Shown here: one piece after another, positions 16,085-24,702 of the stretch
Position numbering within the stretch: the first letter of the stretch is position 1
Layout of the letters: every line of letters starts with the position of its first letter
From: Gammaproteobacteria bacterium
GTDB lineage: Bacteria; Pseudomonadota; Gammaproteobacteria; Xanthomonadales; Xanthomonadaceae
DNA: 48,432 nucleotides
Direction of reading: 5' to 3'
NCBI GenBank assembly: GCA_025352045.1
Contig: JANXUD010000130.1
Location: 1-48,432 of the forward strand
Program-made: the position numbers and the translations under genes
Notes under the pieces: generated by a model
Databases searched by the model: none
The model's input: the letters and a program-made list of their open reading frames with translations, nothing else
What the model was told of the DNA's origin: nothing

Positions 16085-16861
16085 GTGTCCAACCTGCTGA
16101 TCGCCGACCGAGGCCCCGTACGCTGGATCACCCTGAACCGGCCGGAGAAGCTGAACGCGCTGGACGCGGCGACTATCGAGGACCTGCACCTGGCGTTCGC
16201 GGAGGCGGCCGCGAGCGCGGCGGTCCGGGTGGTGGTGCTCACCGGCGCGGGAGCCAAGGCCTTCGTGGCCGGTGCGGACATTGCCCAGATGCAGGGCCAG
16301 ACGCCGGTGCAGGCGCGCGATTTTTCGCGCCGCGGGCAACAGCTCATGTCGCGGATCGAGCAGCTAGGAAAGCCGGTGCTGGCGATGGTGAACGGATTCG
16401 CGCTGGGCGGCGGCCTCGAACTGGCGATGGCCTGCCACCTGCGGATCGCTGCGGAGACCGCGAAACTCGGCCAACCCGAGGTCAACCTCGGCCTGATCCC
16501 CGGCTTCGGCGGGACCCAGCGCCTGGTCCGCCTGTGCGGGCGCGGGCCGGCGCTGGAACTGTGCCTGCTCGGGCAGCCGATCGATGCGGCGCGCGCGCTG
16601 GCGCTGAACCTGGTCACCGCCGTGCATCCGGCCGATGCACTGGAAGCCGAAACGACGCGCATCGCCGAGCGTCTTGCCGAGGCCGCGCCGCAGGCCTTGC
16701 GCGGCGTGCTCGATTGCATCGTGCTCGGCGCCGATGCGCCGCTCGCGTCGGGCCTGGAGTTCGAAACCCAGGCCTTCGCCGTCTGCTTCGCCACCGAGGA
16801 CATGCGCGAGGGCACCGCGGCGTTCCTGGAGCGCCGCAAGCCGGTCTTCCGCGGGCGATGA
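16085..16861 (+). CDS. enoyl-CoA hydratase (crotonase)
   Basis: A 258-residue enoyl-CoA hydratase. The signatures are complete: [14 protein letters not shown] near residue 13, [12 protein letters not shown] for the first oxyanion-hole strand and [20 protein letters not shown] near 99-118 carrying the first catalytic glutamate. [19 protein letters not shown] near 127-145 carries the second. It hydrates 2-enoyl-CoA in beta-oxidation or related pathways. The start is the GTG at 16085, with GGAG 9 bases upstream; the frame is open further upstream but lacks a plausible start signal. The stop overlaps the next start (ATGA), linking it to the Rnf-like pair and nth. Confidence 0.93.
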   Translation: MSNLLIADRGPVRWITLNRPEKLNALDAATIEDLHLAFAEAAASAAVRVVVLTGAGAKAFVAGADIAQMQGQTPVQARDFSRRGQQLMSRIEQLGKPVLAMVNGFALGGGLELAMACHLRIAAETAKLGQPEVNLGLIPGFGGTQRLVRLCGRGPALELCLLGQPIDAARALALNLVTAVHPADALEAETTRIAERLAEAAPQALRGVLDCIVLGADAPLASGLEFETQAFAVCFATEDMREGTAAFLERRKPVFRGR

Positions 16862-17304
16862 GCGCCCTGGCCGGTCGCGCCGGCACTGGCGAGCTGCCCT
16901 GCATCCGCTGCGGCGACTGCAACGCCGCCTGCCCGGAAGGCTTGCCGGTCCTGGCGCTGCTGGACGCGCTGCGGGCGGAGCGCGACGACCTGGCCAGCGC
17001 CGCCGGCATCGATGCCTGCACCGCCTGCGCCGCCTGCGATGCCGCCTGCCCGAGTGCGATCCCGCTGGCCCGACGCTTCGCCGAGCGACAGTCCACGCGC
17101 CGCGCCCGCGCCGCCTTGCTGGTCCGCGCCGGCCAAGCGCGCTTGCGTATCGATGCGCGCACCCTGCGCCTGCGCCGCGAAGCAGGCGAGCAGGCCGATC
17201 GCGAAGCCGCCCGGGTCCGCGATGCCAGCTCCGGGGATGCCGTGGCGGCGGCGATCGCGCGCGGCAAGGCGCGACGCGCCGAAAAACCCGCGGGCGGCAC
17301 GTGA
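16858..17304 (+). CDS. RnfC-like di-cluster ferredoxin protein (reduced form)
   Basis: A 148-residue protein with two 4Fe-4S motifs: [15 protein letters not shown] near residues 15-29 and [17 protein letters not shown] near 54-70. Each is C-x2-C-x2-C-x3-C-P. The arrangement, with an alpha-helical link and a final 'CPSxIPL', is that of the ferredoxin region of RnfC (electron transport complex subunit C). Here it lacks the large N-terminal NADH/FMN-binding and SLBB parts, and the rest is a short basic tail (residues 75-148). It could accept and pass electrons to a membrane partner. The start overlaps the crotonase stop and the end overlaps the RnfD-like start (GTGA). Confidence 0.8.
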   Translation: MSALAGRAGTGELPCIRCGDCNAACPEGLPVLALLDALRAERDDLASAAGIDACTACAACDAACPSAIPLARRFAERQSTRRARAALLVRAGQARLRIDARTLRLRREAGEQADREAARVRDASSGDAVAAAIARGKARRAEKPAGGT

Positions 17305-18077
17305 CGGTTGGCGGCGTCGCCGGGCGCACGGGCTGGTTCGTGCTCGCGCTGTCGCCCCTGCTGGCGATCCGCATCGGACAGTCGCCGATTCGCTTCACGA
17401 CCCTGCTGTGCGCGTCCCTGTCGGTAGCTGCCGCATTCGCCCTGGTCGCGCAGCGGCTGCATCGCCAGCCACTGCGCCACGCCTGGATCGACGAAGCCCA
17501 CTGGGCAGCCGCGCTGCTGCTTCCGCTGTGGTTCGGCGCGGCATTGCCGGTGGGCTGGCTCGTGGTTGGGCTGGCGGTGGCGCAGCTGTCGCGCCTGCCG
17601 TTCGGCGGCCTGGGCACGCAGGTGTTCCATCCCGCGATGGTCGGCGCGGCGCTGCTACCGATGCTTGGGGCGCCCGAATCCAGCGATCCGGGGGTGTTGG
17701 CGACCGGCCTGGCCTGCGCCTTCGCCGCCGTCCTGTTGGCGATTCGCTTGCGCCGTGACCTGCGCGGACCGCTCGCCCTGGTGCTGTCCTGCCTGTCGGC
17801 AGCCGCCTTGCTGCGCGCGCTCGGGCAGGCGCCTGGCGCGTCGATGGCCCTGTCGCAACTGGCGCTGGCCGCCGCGCTGGTCGCCAATGACCCGGCGACC
17901 ACGCCGCGGCAACCGGCGGCACGCTTCGTCTTCGGCGCCGGCGCCGGGCTGGCAGCCGCGCTGTTGCCCGCGAGTGCCGCCGCCCTGCCCTGCGCCCTGC
18001 TGGCGATGCAGGCCGCGGCGCCCTGGCTGGATCGCGCGGCCGGCTGGCGACCCGCAACCAACGGTTCGAGTGCGTGA
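17301..18077 (+). CDS. RnfD/NqrB-like membrane protein lacking the flavin-attachment motif
   Basis: A 258-residue polytopic membrane protein. [21 protein letters not shown] near residues 102-122 matches the 'GGLGxNxFNPAMVG' motif of RnfD/Nqr[22 protein letters not shown] near 194-214 matches the late 'xDPVTxPxxxxGRxIFG' motif. RnfD normally has about 350 residues and carries FMN covalently on the threonine of an S-G-A-T motif in an extracytoplasmic loop. Here that loop is almost absent: only about a dozen residues ([10 protein letters not shown]) separate the two flanking hydrophobic segments, and no SGAT occurs anywhere. GTG at 17301 overlaps the upstream stop; its end overlaps nth (GTGA). 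Confidence 0.75.
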   Translation: MTVGGVAGRTGWFVLALSPLLAIRIGQSPIRFTTLLCASLSVAAAFALVAQRLHRQPLRHAWIDEAHWAAALLLPLWFGAALPVGWLVVGLAVAQLSRLPFGGLGTQVFHPAMVGAALLPMLGAPESSDPGVLATGLACAFAAVLLAIRLRRDLRGPLALVLSCLSAAALLRALGQAPGASMALSQLALAAALVANDPATTPRQPAARFVFGAGAGLAAALLPASAAALPCALLAMQAAAPWLDRAAGWRPATNGSSA

Positions 18078-18712
18078 CGCCCGCCGCGCGCCTGGAGTTC
18101 TTCGCCCGCCTCGCGGAGCTGGATCCGCATCCCAGGACCGAACTCGCCTACGACTCTCCGTTCCAGCTGCTGGCGGCCGTGCTGCTCTCGGCGCAAGCCA
18201 CCGACGTCGGCGTGAACAAGGCGACTCGTCGGCTGTTCCCGATCGCGCCGACGCCCGCGGCGATGCTGTCGCTTGGCGAGGCGCGGTTGCGCGACGCCAT
18301 CTCCAGCATCGGCCTGTTCAATACCAAGGCGGCCAACCTGATCGCGACCTGTCGCCTGCTGGTGGAGCACCACGGCGGCGAGGTGCCGGCCTCGCGGGCG
18401 GCGCTCGAAGCCTTGCCCGGCGTCGGGCGCAAGACCGCCAACGTGGTGCTGAACGTCGCCTTCGGTGAGCCGACCATCGCCGTGGACACGCATATCTTCC
18501 GGGTCGCCAACCGGACCGGCCTGGCGCCCGGCAAGGACGTGCGCGCGGTCGAGGACAAGCTGCTGAAAGTGGTGCCGGCCCAGTACCGCCTCCATGCGCA
18601 CCACTGGCTGATCCTGCACGGCCGCTACACCTGCAAGGCGCGCAAGCCGAACTGCCCGGGCTGCGTTGTCCGCGACCTGTGCGCCTTCAAGGCCAAGACA
18701 CCCGCTGCATGA
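18074..18712 (+). CDS. nth: endonuclease III (DNA glycosylase/AP lyase)
   Basis: Nth removes oxidised pyrimidines and cleaves at AP sites in base excision repair. The helix-hairpin-helix LPGVGRKTANVVLN begins at residue 114, putting the catalytic lysine at 120. VDTHIFRV puts the catalytic aspartate at 138, the same numbers as in E. coli. The C-terminal C-x6-C-x2-C-x5-C 4Fe-4S loop is CKARKPNCPGCVVRDLC. It starts at GTG 18074, overlapping the RnfD-like stop. In E. coli nth also follows the rnf (rsx) genes, so this is a conserved neighbourhood. Confidence 0.97.
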   Translation: MTPAARLEFFARLAELDPHPRTELAYDSPFQLLAAVLLSAQATDVGVNKATRRLFPIAPTPAAMLSLGEARLRDAISSIGLFNTKAANLIATCRLLVEHHGGEVPASRAALEALPGVGRKTANVVLNVAFGEPTIAVDTHIFRVANRTGLAPGKDVRAVEDKLLKVVPAQYRLHAHHWLILHGRYTCKARKPNCPGCVVRDLCAFKAKTPAA

Positions 18713-18737
18713 CGGCGCCGGACCGAACCTCGCACAA

Positions 18738-18782
18738 CCGTCACATGTGTCCGGACTGTCACAATAACGAAACCTTTACTCT
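18738..18782 (+). promoter_or_regulatory. candidate Pho-regulated promoter of the porin gene
   Basis: One good PhoB half-site, CTGTCAC, lies at 18756-18762, with a weak partner 11 bases upstream (ATGTGTC, 18745-18751). Another CCGTCAC at 18738 is at the wrong phase (18 bases). A TACTCT or TTTACT sequence at 18775-18782 is suitably placed as the -10. It is much weaker than the site before pstS. Confidence 0.45.
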
Positions 18783-18825
18783 CTAGTCTGCGCAAGTCAT
18801 CCCACCACCCCGCAGGGGACTTGCC

Positions 18826-20061
18826 ATGAAACTCCGCCGCAACCTGCTCGCCCTCGCCATCCTTTCCGCGGCCTCCTCGCCTGCCTTCGCCGATATCGAG
18901 TTCGATGTGATCGGCGGTTCCGAGATCAGCTTCGAGGGCCTGCTCCAGGCCGACGGCTACAAGTACAACAGCGACTTCCTCAACCTCGGCGTCACCTCCG
19001 GTGCCTCGCTCGGCGATGGCCGCGACACCGACTTCGCCATGCGCCGCGCCGAACTGGTGTTCAAGGGCAAGGGCCCGGGCATGTGGAACTGGGTGCTGGG
19101 CTACGATGCCCGCGCCGACAAGTTCCTGGACGCCAACATCAGCTACCGCTTCTCCGGCTTCACCACGCTGAAGGTGGGCCAGTTCAAGCAGCCCAACAGC
19201 CTGGAAGAGCTCAGCAGCACGAAGAACAACGATTTCATCGCCAAGGCGATGACCACCAACCTGCAGGGCGTGGCCCGCCGAGTCGGCGTCTCGCTCGGCA
19301 CCGGATCGGACAACTGGTCGATTACCGGTAGCGCCTTTACCCGCGAACTGACCCGCAACCTCGGCGAAGGCAATGGCTTCGGCGCGCGCGCCACCTGGGC
19401 CCCGATCCTGGACAAGGGCAGCATCCTGCACCTGGGCCTGTCGGTCGTGGACTATGACGCCCGCGACCCGGGAAGCGCCGTCGGCACGACCCCGGTGTTC
19501 AACGGTGAAGGCCGCGCCCGCTTCCGCGTCCGTCCGGACGCCGACCTCACCGGCACCCGCCTGGTCGATTCGGGCCAGTTCACCGACGCCGACAAGATCC
19601 GTACCTTCGGCGGCGAGAGCTTCTGGGTCGGTGGGCCGGTGAAGGTGCAGGCCGAGGCCATGCGCACCAACGTCAGCCGGAAACTGCACAGCGACTACAG
19701 CTTCGACAGCTATTACGTCTCCGGCGTGTGGAACCTCACCGGCGAGACCTGGACCTACAAGGATGGCGTGCCGGTCACCAGCCTGCCGGACGAACCAGCT
19801 TCGGGCATGTGGCAGCTCGGCCTCCGCTACGATCACGTCGACCTCAACGACGGCAGCTTCACCGCACCGTCGACCGTCACCGGCGTGCTGGGCGGCAAGG
19901 AAAGCAACTGGACGTTCGGGGTGAACTGGTACCTGCGCTCGAACTTCAAGCTGGCGATGGACTACGTGAAGGTCAGCAGCGAGAAGTACAACACGACCTC
20001 CAAGAGCTTCGTCAAGGACGATCCGAGCATCCTCGAGCTGCGCGCCCAGCTTAATTGGTAA
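18826..20061 (+). CDS. phosphate/polyphosphate-selective porin (OprP/OprO family)
   Basis: A 411-residue outer-membrane beta-barrel protein. A signal peptide (cleavage near SSPAFA/D, residue 22) is followed by alternating amphipathic strands ending in the terminal aromatic residue (RAQLNW) that BAM recognises. The N-terminal pattern GLLQADGYKYN, MRRAELVFKGKGPGMWNWVL and LKVGQFKQPNSLEEL is typical of the OprP/OprO family. Such porins let phosphate or polyphosphate through when phosphate is scarce. Position directly before pstSCAB-phoU, with a possible Pho box, supports that specificity. Its lysine/arginine content is compatible with an anion-selective pore, but no ligand ladder was verified. 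Confidence 0.92.
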   Translation: MKLRRNLLALAILSAASSPAFADIEFDVIGGSEISFEGLLQADGYKYNSDFLNLGVTSGASLGDGRDTDFAMRRAELVFKGKGPGMWNWVLGYDARADKFLDANISYRFSGFTTLKVGQFKQPNSLEELSSTKNNDFIAKAMTTNLQGVARRVGVSLGTGSDNWSITGSAFTRELTRNLGEGNGFGARATWAPILDKGSILHLGLSVVDYDARDPGSAVGTTPVFNGEGRARFRVRPDADLTGTRLVDSGQFTDADKIRTFGGESFWVGGPVKVQAEAMRTNVSRKLHSDYSFDSYYVSGVWNLTGETWTYKDGVPVTSLPDEPASGMWQLGLRYDHVDLNDGSFTAPSTVTGVLGGKESNWTFGVNWYLRSNFKLAMDYVKVSSEKYNTTSKSFVKDDPSILELRAQLNW

Positions 20062-20086
20062 ACGCCAGCTGGACGGCCGGCAGCGG

Positions 20087-20115
20087 CTGTCATCGCGCTG
20101 TCACATGACTGTCCA
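20087..20115 (+). promoter_or_regulatory. Pho box with three 11-bp-phased half-sites before pstS
   Basis: CTGTCAT (20087-20093), CTGTCAC (20098-20104) and CTGTCCA (20109-20115) are direct repeats spaced exactly 11 bases apart, the spacing of PhoB-binding half-sites. A -10-like TCCTAT/TATGCA follows at 20117-20125, which places the repeats where the -35 element would be, as at PhoB-dependent promoters. Confidence 0.9.
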
Positions 20116-20173
20116 ATCCTATGCACGCCGGGCTGGTCCGCCCGCCCGGCCAATCCCTTCCAGGAGTTCCACC

Positions 20174-21193
20174 GTGCCCAGCTCGATGAAGATCCGATCC
20201 GCCGTATTCGGCCTCGCCGCCGCCATGGCGTTCACCGCCCAGGCCGGCAACGTGACCGGCGCCGGCTCGTCCTTCGTGTATCCGGTCATGACCAAATGGT
20301 CGGCCGACTACCGCAATTCCACCAAGACCCAGGTCAACTACCAGTCGATCGGTTCGGGTGGCGGCATCGCACAGATCAAGGCTGGCACGGTCGATTTCGG
20401 CGCGTCTGACGCGCCCATGACCCCTGCCGACCTCGACAAGTTCGGCCTCGGCCAGTTCCCGACCGTGATCGGCGGCGTGGTGCCGGTGGTCAACATCCCC
20501 GGGGTCGGACCGGGCAAGATCCGCTTCACCGGCCCGGTGCTGGCCGGGATCTTCCAGGGCAAGATCACCACCTGGAACGCGCCGCAGATTGCCGCGCTGA
20601 ATCCGGGCATGACCCTGCCGGCGACCAAGATCACCATCGTCCACCGCTCGGACGGCTCGGGCACGACCTTCAACTTCGTCAACTACCTGTCCAAGGTCAG
20701 CCCGGAGTGGAAGTCGGCCGTGGGCGAGGGCACCGTGGTCAAGTGGCCGACCGGCATCGGCGGCAAGGGCAACGAGGGCGTCGCCGCCTACGTCAAGCAG
20801 ATCAAGGGTGGCATCGGCTACGTCGAGCTGTCCTACGCGCTGCAGAACAACATGACCTATGCGGGCATGCAGAACGCCGCCGGCAAGTGGGTCATGCCGA
20901 ACGCCGCGAGCTTCGCCGCCGCCGCGGCCAGCGCCGACTGGGCCCATGCCAAGGATTTCTACCTGGTCATGACCAACGCGCCCGGCGTGGATGCGTGGCC
21001 GATCACCGCCAGCGTCTTCATCATCATGTACAAGACGCCGAAGAACGCCGTGGCCTCGAAGTCGACCAAGGACTTCTTCACCTGGGTGTTCGCCAATGGC
21101 GACGCGCAGGCGCAGAAGCTCAACTACGTGCCGCTGCCGCCGGCGCTGGTCACCCAGATCCAGCAGTACTGGGCCGCAAACTTCAAGTTCTGA
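20174..21193 (+). CDS. pstS: phosphate ABC transporter substrate-binding protein
   Basis: PstS captures phosphate in the periplasm for PstCAB. A signal peptide ends near FTAQA/GN. The mature protein begins with GNVTGAGSSFVYPVMTKW, then NYQSIGSGGGIAQIKAGTVDFGASDAP, whose serines and aspartate line the phosphate site. It continues with the HRSDGSGTTFNF loop, another phosphate-binding element, near residue 155. I chose the GTG at 20174 because CAGGAG lies 7 bases upstream; the ATG at 20186 (MKIRSA) is the alternative and is 19 bases from it. A strong terminator separates it from pstC. Confidence 0.97.
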   Translation: MPSSMKIRSAVFGLAAAMAFTAQAGNVTGAGSSFVYPVMTKWSADYRNSTKTQVNYQSIGSGGGIAQIKAGTVDFGASDAPMTPADLDKFGLGQFPTVIGGVVPVVNIPGVGPGKIRFTGPVLAGIFQGKITTWNAPQIAALNPGMTLPATKITIVHRSDGSGTTFNFVNYLSKVSPEWKSAVGEGTVVKWPTGIGGKGNEGVAAYVKQIKGGIGYVELSYALQNNMTYAGMQNAAGKWVMPNAASFAAAAASADWAHAKDFYLVMTNAPGVDAWPITASVFIIMYKTPKNAVASKSTKDFFTWVFANGDAQAQKLNYVPLPPALVTQIQQYWAANFKF

Positions 21194-21210
21194 TCCAGCG
21201 ACAGCCCCGC

Positions 21211-21245
21211 CGCGCGCACCCGTCACCGGGTGCGCGCGTTTGTTT
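21211..21245 (+). terminator. intra-operon hairpin terminator/attenuator between pstS and pstC
   Basis: A 12-bp perfect stem CGCGCGCACCCG / CGGGTGCGCGCG with a TCAC loop, followed by TTTGTTT. It lies 18 bases after the pstS stop and 36 bases before the pstC start. Partial read-through would give more PstS than PstC/A/B. Confidence 0.88.
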
Positions 21246-21280
21246 GAAGGTCGCGTGAGCACAGGATCCCGCCAGGCCGC

Positions 21281-22249
21281 ATGAGCACTACCGCCGCCAT
21301 CGCCTCACCGCCGCGCAACGACCTGCGCGATACGCTCGTGGACCGCGGATTCCGCCTGGTCGTGTCGGGGGCCGGCCTGTTCGTGCTGCTGGCCCTGGTG
21401 GGCGCCGCCGTGTCCATGGCCTGGGGTGGCCGCCTCGCCTTCGAAACCTTCGGCTGGAAGTTCCTGACCACCCAGGAATGGGATGTGCCGGCGAGCAACT
21501 TCGGCGCCCTTGTTCCGATCTACGGCACCCTGGTGACCGCAGGCATCGCCATGTTGATTGCCGTGCCGGTGAGCTTCGGCATCGCCGTGTTCCTCACCGA
21601 GGTCGCGCCGCCCTGGCTGCGCGGGCCGGTGGGCGCGGCCATCGAACTACTGGCCGGCATTCCCTCGATCATCTACGGCATGTGGGGATTGTTCGTGCTG
21701 GCGCCGGTGCTGGCCGAGCACGCCTATCCCTGGATCAACGACCACTTGGGCACGTTGCCCGTGCTGGGCCCGCTGTTCGCCGGGCCGCCGCTTGGCATCG
21801 GCATGCTCACTGCCGGACTGGTGCTGGCGATCATGATCATCCCCTTCATCAGTTCGGTGATGCGCGAAGTGTTCCTGACCGTGCCCAACCGATTGAAGGA
21901 ATCGGCCTACGCGCTCGGCTCCACGACCTGGGAGGTGGTGTGGGACGTGGTGCTGCCGTACACGCGTTCGGCCGTGATCGGCGGCGTCTTCCTGGGCCTG
22001 GGCCGCGCGCTGGGCGAGACGATGGCCGTGACCTTCGTGATCGGCAACGCCTACAACGTCTCGGCCTCGCTGCTCGATCCGGGCACGTCGATCGCCTCCA
22101 CCATCGCCAACGAATTCGCCGAGGCGGTGGACCCGCTGCACAAGTCCACCCTGCTCGCGCTCGGCTTCCTGCTGTTCGTGCTGACCTTCTTCGTGCTTGC
22201 CATCGCCAAGTTCATGCTGATGCAGCTCAAGCGCCGGGAGGGTCGCTGA
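21281..22249 (+). CDS. pstC: phosphate ABC transporter permease PstC
   Basis: One of the two inner-membrane permeases of the phosphate importer (322 aa). It has the PstC-specific first periplasmic loop (FETFGWKFLTTQEWDVP) after TM1 and the LAGIPSIIYGMWGLFVLAP segment near residues 125-143. The ABC permease coupling loop EAYALG-type is REVFLTVPNRLKESAYALG near 195-213, followed by GRALGETMAVTFVIGN near 240-255. The stop shares one base with the pstA start (TGATG). Confidence 0.97.
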   Translation: MSTTAAIASPPRNDLRDTLVDRGFRLVVSGAGLFVLLALVGAAVSMAWGGRLAFETFGWKFLTTQEWDVPASNFGALVPIYGTLVTAGIAMLIAVPVSFGIAVFLTEVAPPWLRGPVGAAIELLAGIPSIIYGMWGLFVLAPVLAEHAYPWINDHLGTLPVLGPLFAGPPLGIGMLTAGLVLAIMIIPFISSVMREVFLTVPNRLKESAYALGSTTWEVVWDVVLPYTRSAVIGGVFLGLGRALGETMAVTFVIGNAYNVSASLLDPGTSIASTIANEFAEAVDPLHKSTLLALGFLLFVLTFFVLAIAKFMLMQLKRREGR

Positions 22250-23106
22250 TGGACGCCGCCTCGCGCCTTTACCTGCGCCGCAAGCTGGTCAATGGCATGG
22301 CGATGTTGCTGGCGGGCGCGGCCGCGCTGTTCGGCCTGTTCTGGCTGGTGTGGATCCTGTGGACCACGGTCAGCAAGGGCGTGGCCCACCTCAACATCGA
22401 CCTGTTCACCATGATGACGCCGCCGCCGGAAGAACGCGGCGGCCTGGCCAATGCCTTCTTCGGCAGCAGCGTGATCAGCCTGCTGGCGATCGGCATCGGC
22501 ACGCCGATCGGAATCGCCGCGGGCACCTTCCTGGCCGAATACGCCAACCACACGAAACTGGGGACGGTCATTCGCTTCGTCAACGACATCCTGCTGTCGG
22601 CGCCGTCGATCGTGCTTGGCCTGTTCGTCTATGCGCTGGTGGTGGTCCAGTTTGGCCACTTCTCGGCCTTCGCCGGCGCGATCGCCCTGGCCTTCATCGC
22701 CCTGCCTGTGGTGGTGCGTACCACCGACGAGATGCTGCGCCTGGTGCCCTCGGCGATGCGCGAGGCCGCGCTGTCGCTCGGCGTGCCGCAGTGGAAGGTG
22801 ACGATGCAGGTGCTATATCGCTCCGCCCTGCCCGGCATCGTCACCGGCGTGCTGCTGGCCCTGGCCCGGATCAGCGGCGAGACGGCGCCCCTGTTGTTCA
22901 CCGCCTACAACAACCAGTTCTGGAGCACCGACCTCAACGCGCCCATGGCAAACGTGCCCATGGTCATCTTCCAGTACGCCATGAGCCCCTACGAGAGCTG
23001 GAACTCGCTGGCATGGGCCGGCGCCTTCGTGGTCACGCTGTTCGTCCTGTTGCTGGGCGTCGCCGCCCGGTTCATCCTGCTGCGCAACAAGGTTGGCCAT
23101 GACTAA
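22249..23106 (+). CDS. pstA: phosphate ABC transporter permease PstA
   Basis: The second permease of the importer (285 aa). Characteristic parts are [16 protein letters not shown] near residues 115-130 and [22 protein letters not shown] near 160-181, which is the coupling helix to PstB (quoted in part: [14 protein letters not shown]). [18 protein letters not shown] is near 205-222. The last 8 bases overlap the start of pstB. Confidence 0.97.
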   Translation: MDAASRLYLRRKLVNGMAMLLAGAAALFGLFWLVWILWTTVSKGVAHLNIDLFTMMTPPPEERGGLANAFFGSSVISLLAIGIGTPIGIAAGTFLAEYANHTKLGTVIRFVNDILLSAPSIVLGLFVYALVVVQFGHFSAFAGAIALAFIALPVVVRTTDEMLRLVPSAMREAALSLGVPQWKVTMQVLYRSALPGIVTGVLLALARISGETAPLLFTAYNNQFWSTDLNAPMANVPMVIFQYAMSPYESWNSLAWAGAFVVTLFVLLLGVAARFILLRNKVGHD

Positions 23107-23911
23107 GCTCGCATTCGCCCTCGACAATTCCGCCACGCCCGCCGCGACCCGCGCGCCTGCGGCCAAGCTCAGCGCGCGCGGGCTGGATTTCTTCTACAAG
23201 GGCGAGCAGGCCCTGAAGAAGGTGGACCTGGACGTGCCGGAAAAGCACATCACCGCCCTGATCGGTCCCTCGGGCTGCGGCAAGTCGACCCTGCTGCGCG
23301 TGTTCAACCGCATCTACTCCCTGTACCCGGGCCAGGAGGCGCGCGGTGAAGTGCGCCTGGACGGCGAGAACATCCTCGACCCGCGCTACCCGCTCAACCG
23401 GCTTCGCAGAAAAGTCGGCATGGTGTTCCAGAAGCCGGTGCCGTTCCCGATGTCCATCTACGACAACGTGGCCTACGGCATCCGCCACCACGAGAAGCTC
23501 TCGCGCGCCGACATGGACGTCCGCGTGGAAGAGGCCCTGCGCCAGGCGGCGCTGTGGGACGAGGCCAAGGACAAGCTGAAGAACAACGGCCTGGGCCTTT
23601 CCGGCGGCCAGCAGCAGCGCCTGTGCATCGCCCGCGCGGTGTCGCTCAAGCCGGAGGTGCTGCTGTTCGACGAGCCGACCTCGGCCCTGGACCCGATCGC
23701 CACCGGCAAGATCGAGCAGCTGTTCGCCGAGCTCAAGCAGCACTTCACCATCCTCATCGTCACCCACAACATGCAGCAGGCCGCGCGCTGCTCGGACTTC
23801 ACCGCCTTCATGTACCTGGGCGAGCTGGTCGAGCACGGCGTGACCGAGACCATCTTCACCACGCCCTCGAAGCAGCAGACCGAGGACTACATCACCGGAC
23901 GGTTTGGATAA
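23099..23911 (+). CDS. pstB: phosphate ABC transporter ATP-binding protein
   Basis: The ATPase of the phosphate importer (270 aa). It has Walker [10 protein letters not shown] near residue 58-66, the PstB-type [14 protein letters not shown]-loop [17 protein letters not shown], signature LSGGQQQR and Walker [13 protein letters not shown]. The H-loop is IVTHNMQQA. The ATG at 23099 overlaps pstA; a TTG two codons upstream is less likely. Together with PhoU and a PhoR kinase (not in the window), the PstSCAB complex also signals phosphate sufficiency. Confidence 0.98.
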   Translation: MTKLAFALDNSATPAATRAPAAKLSARGLDFFYKGEQALKKVDLDVPEKHITALIGPSGCGKSTLLRVFNRIYSLYPGQEARGEVRLDGENILDPRYPLNRLRRKVGMVFQKPVPFPMSIYDNVAYGIRHHEKLSRADMDVRVEEALRQAALWDEAKDKLKNNGLGLSGGQQQRLCIARAVSLKPEVLLFDEPTSALDPIATGKIEQLFAELKQHFTILIVTHNMQQAARCSDFTAFMYLGELVEHGVTETIFTTPSKQQTEDYITGRFG

Positions 23912-23915
23912 CACA

Positions 23916-24614
23916 ATGGCCACGTCGCATGAACACATCGTCAAGAGCTTCGACTCCGAACTCGAGCGCCTGTACGGCGAAATCTCCCGCATGGGAGAGA
24001 TCGCGACCAGCCAGCTGGATTCAGCGATCGACGTGATGCTCCGCCGCGACTCCAAGGCCGCCGAGCGGATCGTCGCCAACGACGAAGCCATCGACACCCT
24101 GGAACGCGAGGTCAGCCACGACGTGCTGCGCCTGCTCGCCCTGCGCCAGCCGATGGCCCGCGACCTGCGCGAAGTCTATGGGGCGCTGCGGATCTCGGCC
24201 GACATCGAGCGCATCGGCGATTACGCCGCCAACGTGGCCAAGCGCTCGATGGTGCTGAACCAGCTGTCCCAGGTCGAGGCCTCGCATGGCCTCCCGGCCC
24301 TGGCGCGCGCCGCCAACGACCTGGTTCGCGACGCCCTGGTGGCATTCCGCACCCACGACGCCGCGCTGGCCCTGCAGGTGCGCAATCGCGACGCCGAACT
24401 CGACCTACAGTACACCGGCCTGTTCCGCGAGCTGCTGACCTACATGATGGAAGACCCGCGCAACATCACGCCCTGCGTGCACCTGCTGTTCATCGCCAAG
24501 AACATCGAACGGATCGGCGACCACGCCACCAATATCGCCGAGTCGGCCTGGTTCATCGTGCGCGGGGATACGTTGCCGGGCGAACGCCAGAAACTGGACA
24601 CCACCAGCAGCTAG
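23916..24614 (+). CDS. phoU: phosphate signalling protein PhoU
   Basis: A cytoplasmic all-helical regulator of 232 aa that links Pst transport to PhoR/PhoB signalling. Two three-helix repeats carry the metal-binding E/D-x3-D motifs. In the first, ISADIERIGDYAANVAKRS is near residues 88-106; in the second, IAKNIERIGDHATNIAE is near 194-210. The ATG at 23916 is 4 bases after the pstB stop and closes the pst operon. Confidence 0.97.
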   Translation: MATSHEHIVKSFDSELERLYGEISRMGEIATSQLDSAIDVMLRRDSKAAERIVANDEAIDTLEREVSHDVLRLLALRQPMARDLREVYGALRISADIERIGDYAANVAKRSMVLNQLSQVEASHGLPALARAANDLVRDALVAFRTHDAALALQVRNRDAELDLQYTGLFRELLTYMMEDPRNITPCVHLLFIAKNIERIGDHATNIAESAWFIVRGDTLPGERQKLDTTSS

Positions 24615-24702
24615 GCCGCCCGCCACCGGGATGGATAGGACGCAGGGCCGAGCTGGAGCACGGTCCTTCCCCGCGAATCTCCACCGCGACTAGACTGTGT
24701 CC

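Noticed and set aside
18738-18762. CCGTCAC and CTGTCAC before the porin as a canonical Pho box pair
   Set aside because: Their spacing is 18 bases, not 11 or a multiple of it, so they cannot form a standard PhoB dimer site. Only the weaker 18745/18756 pairing is kept as a candidate.
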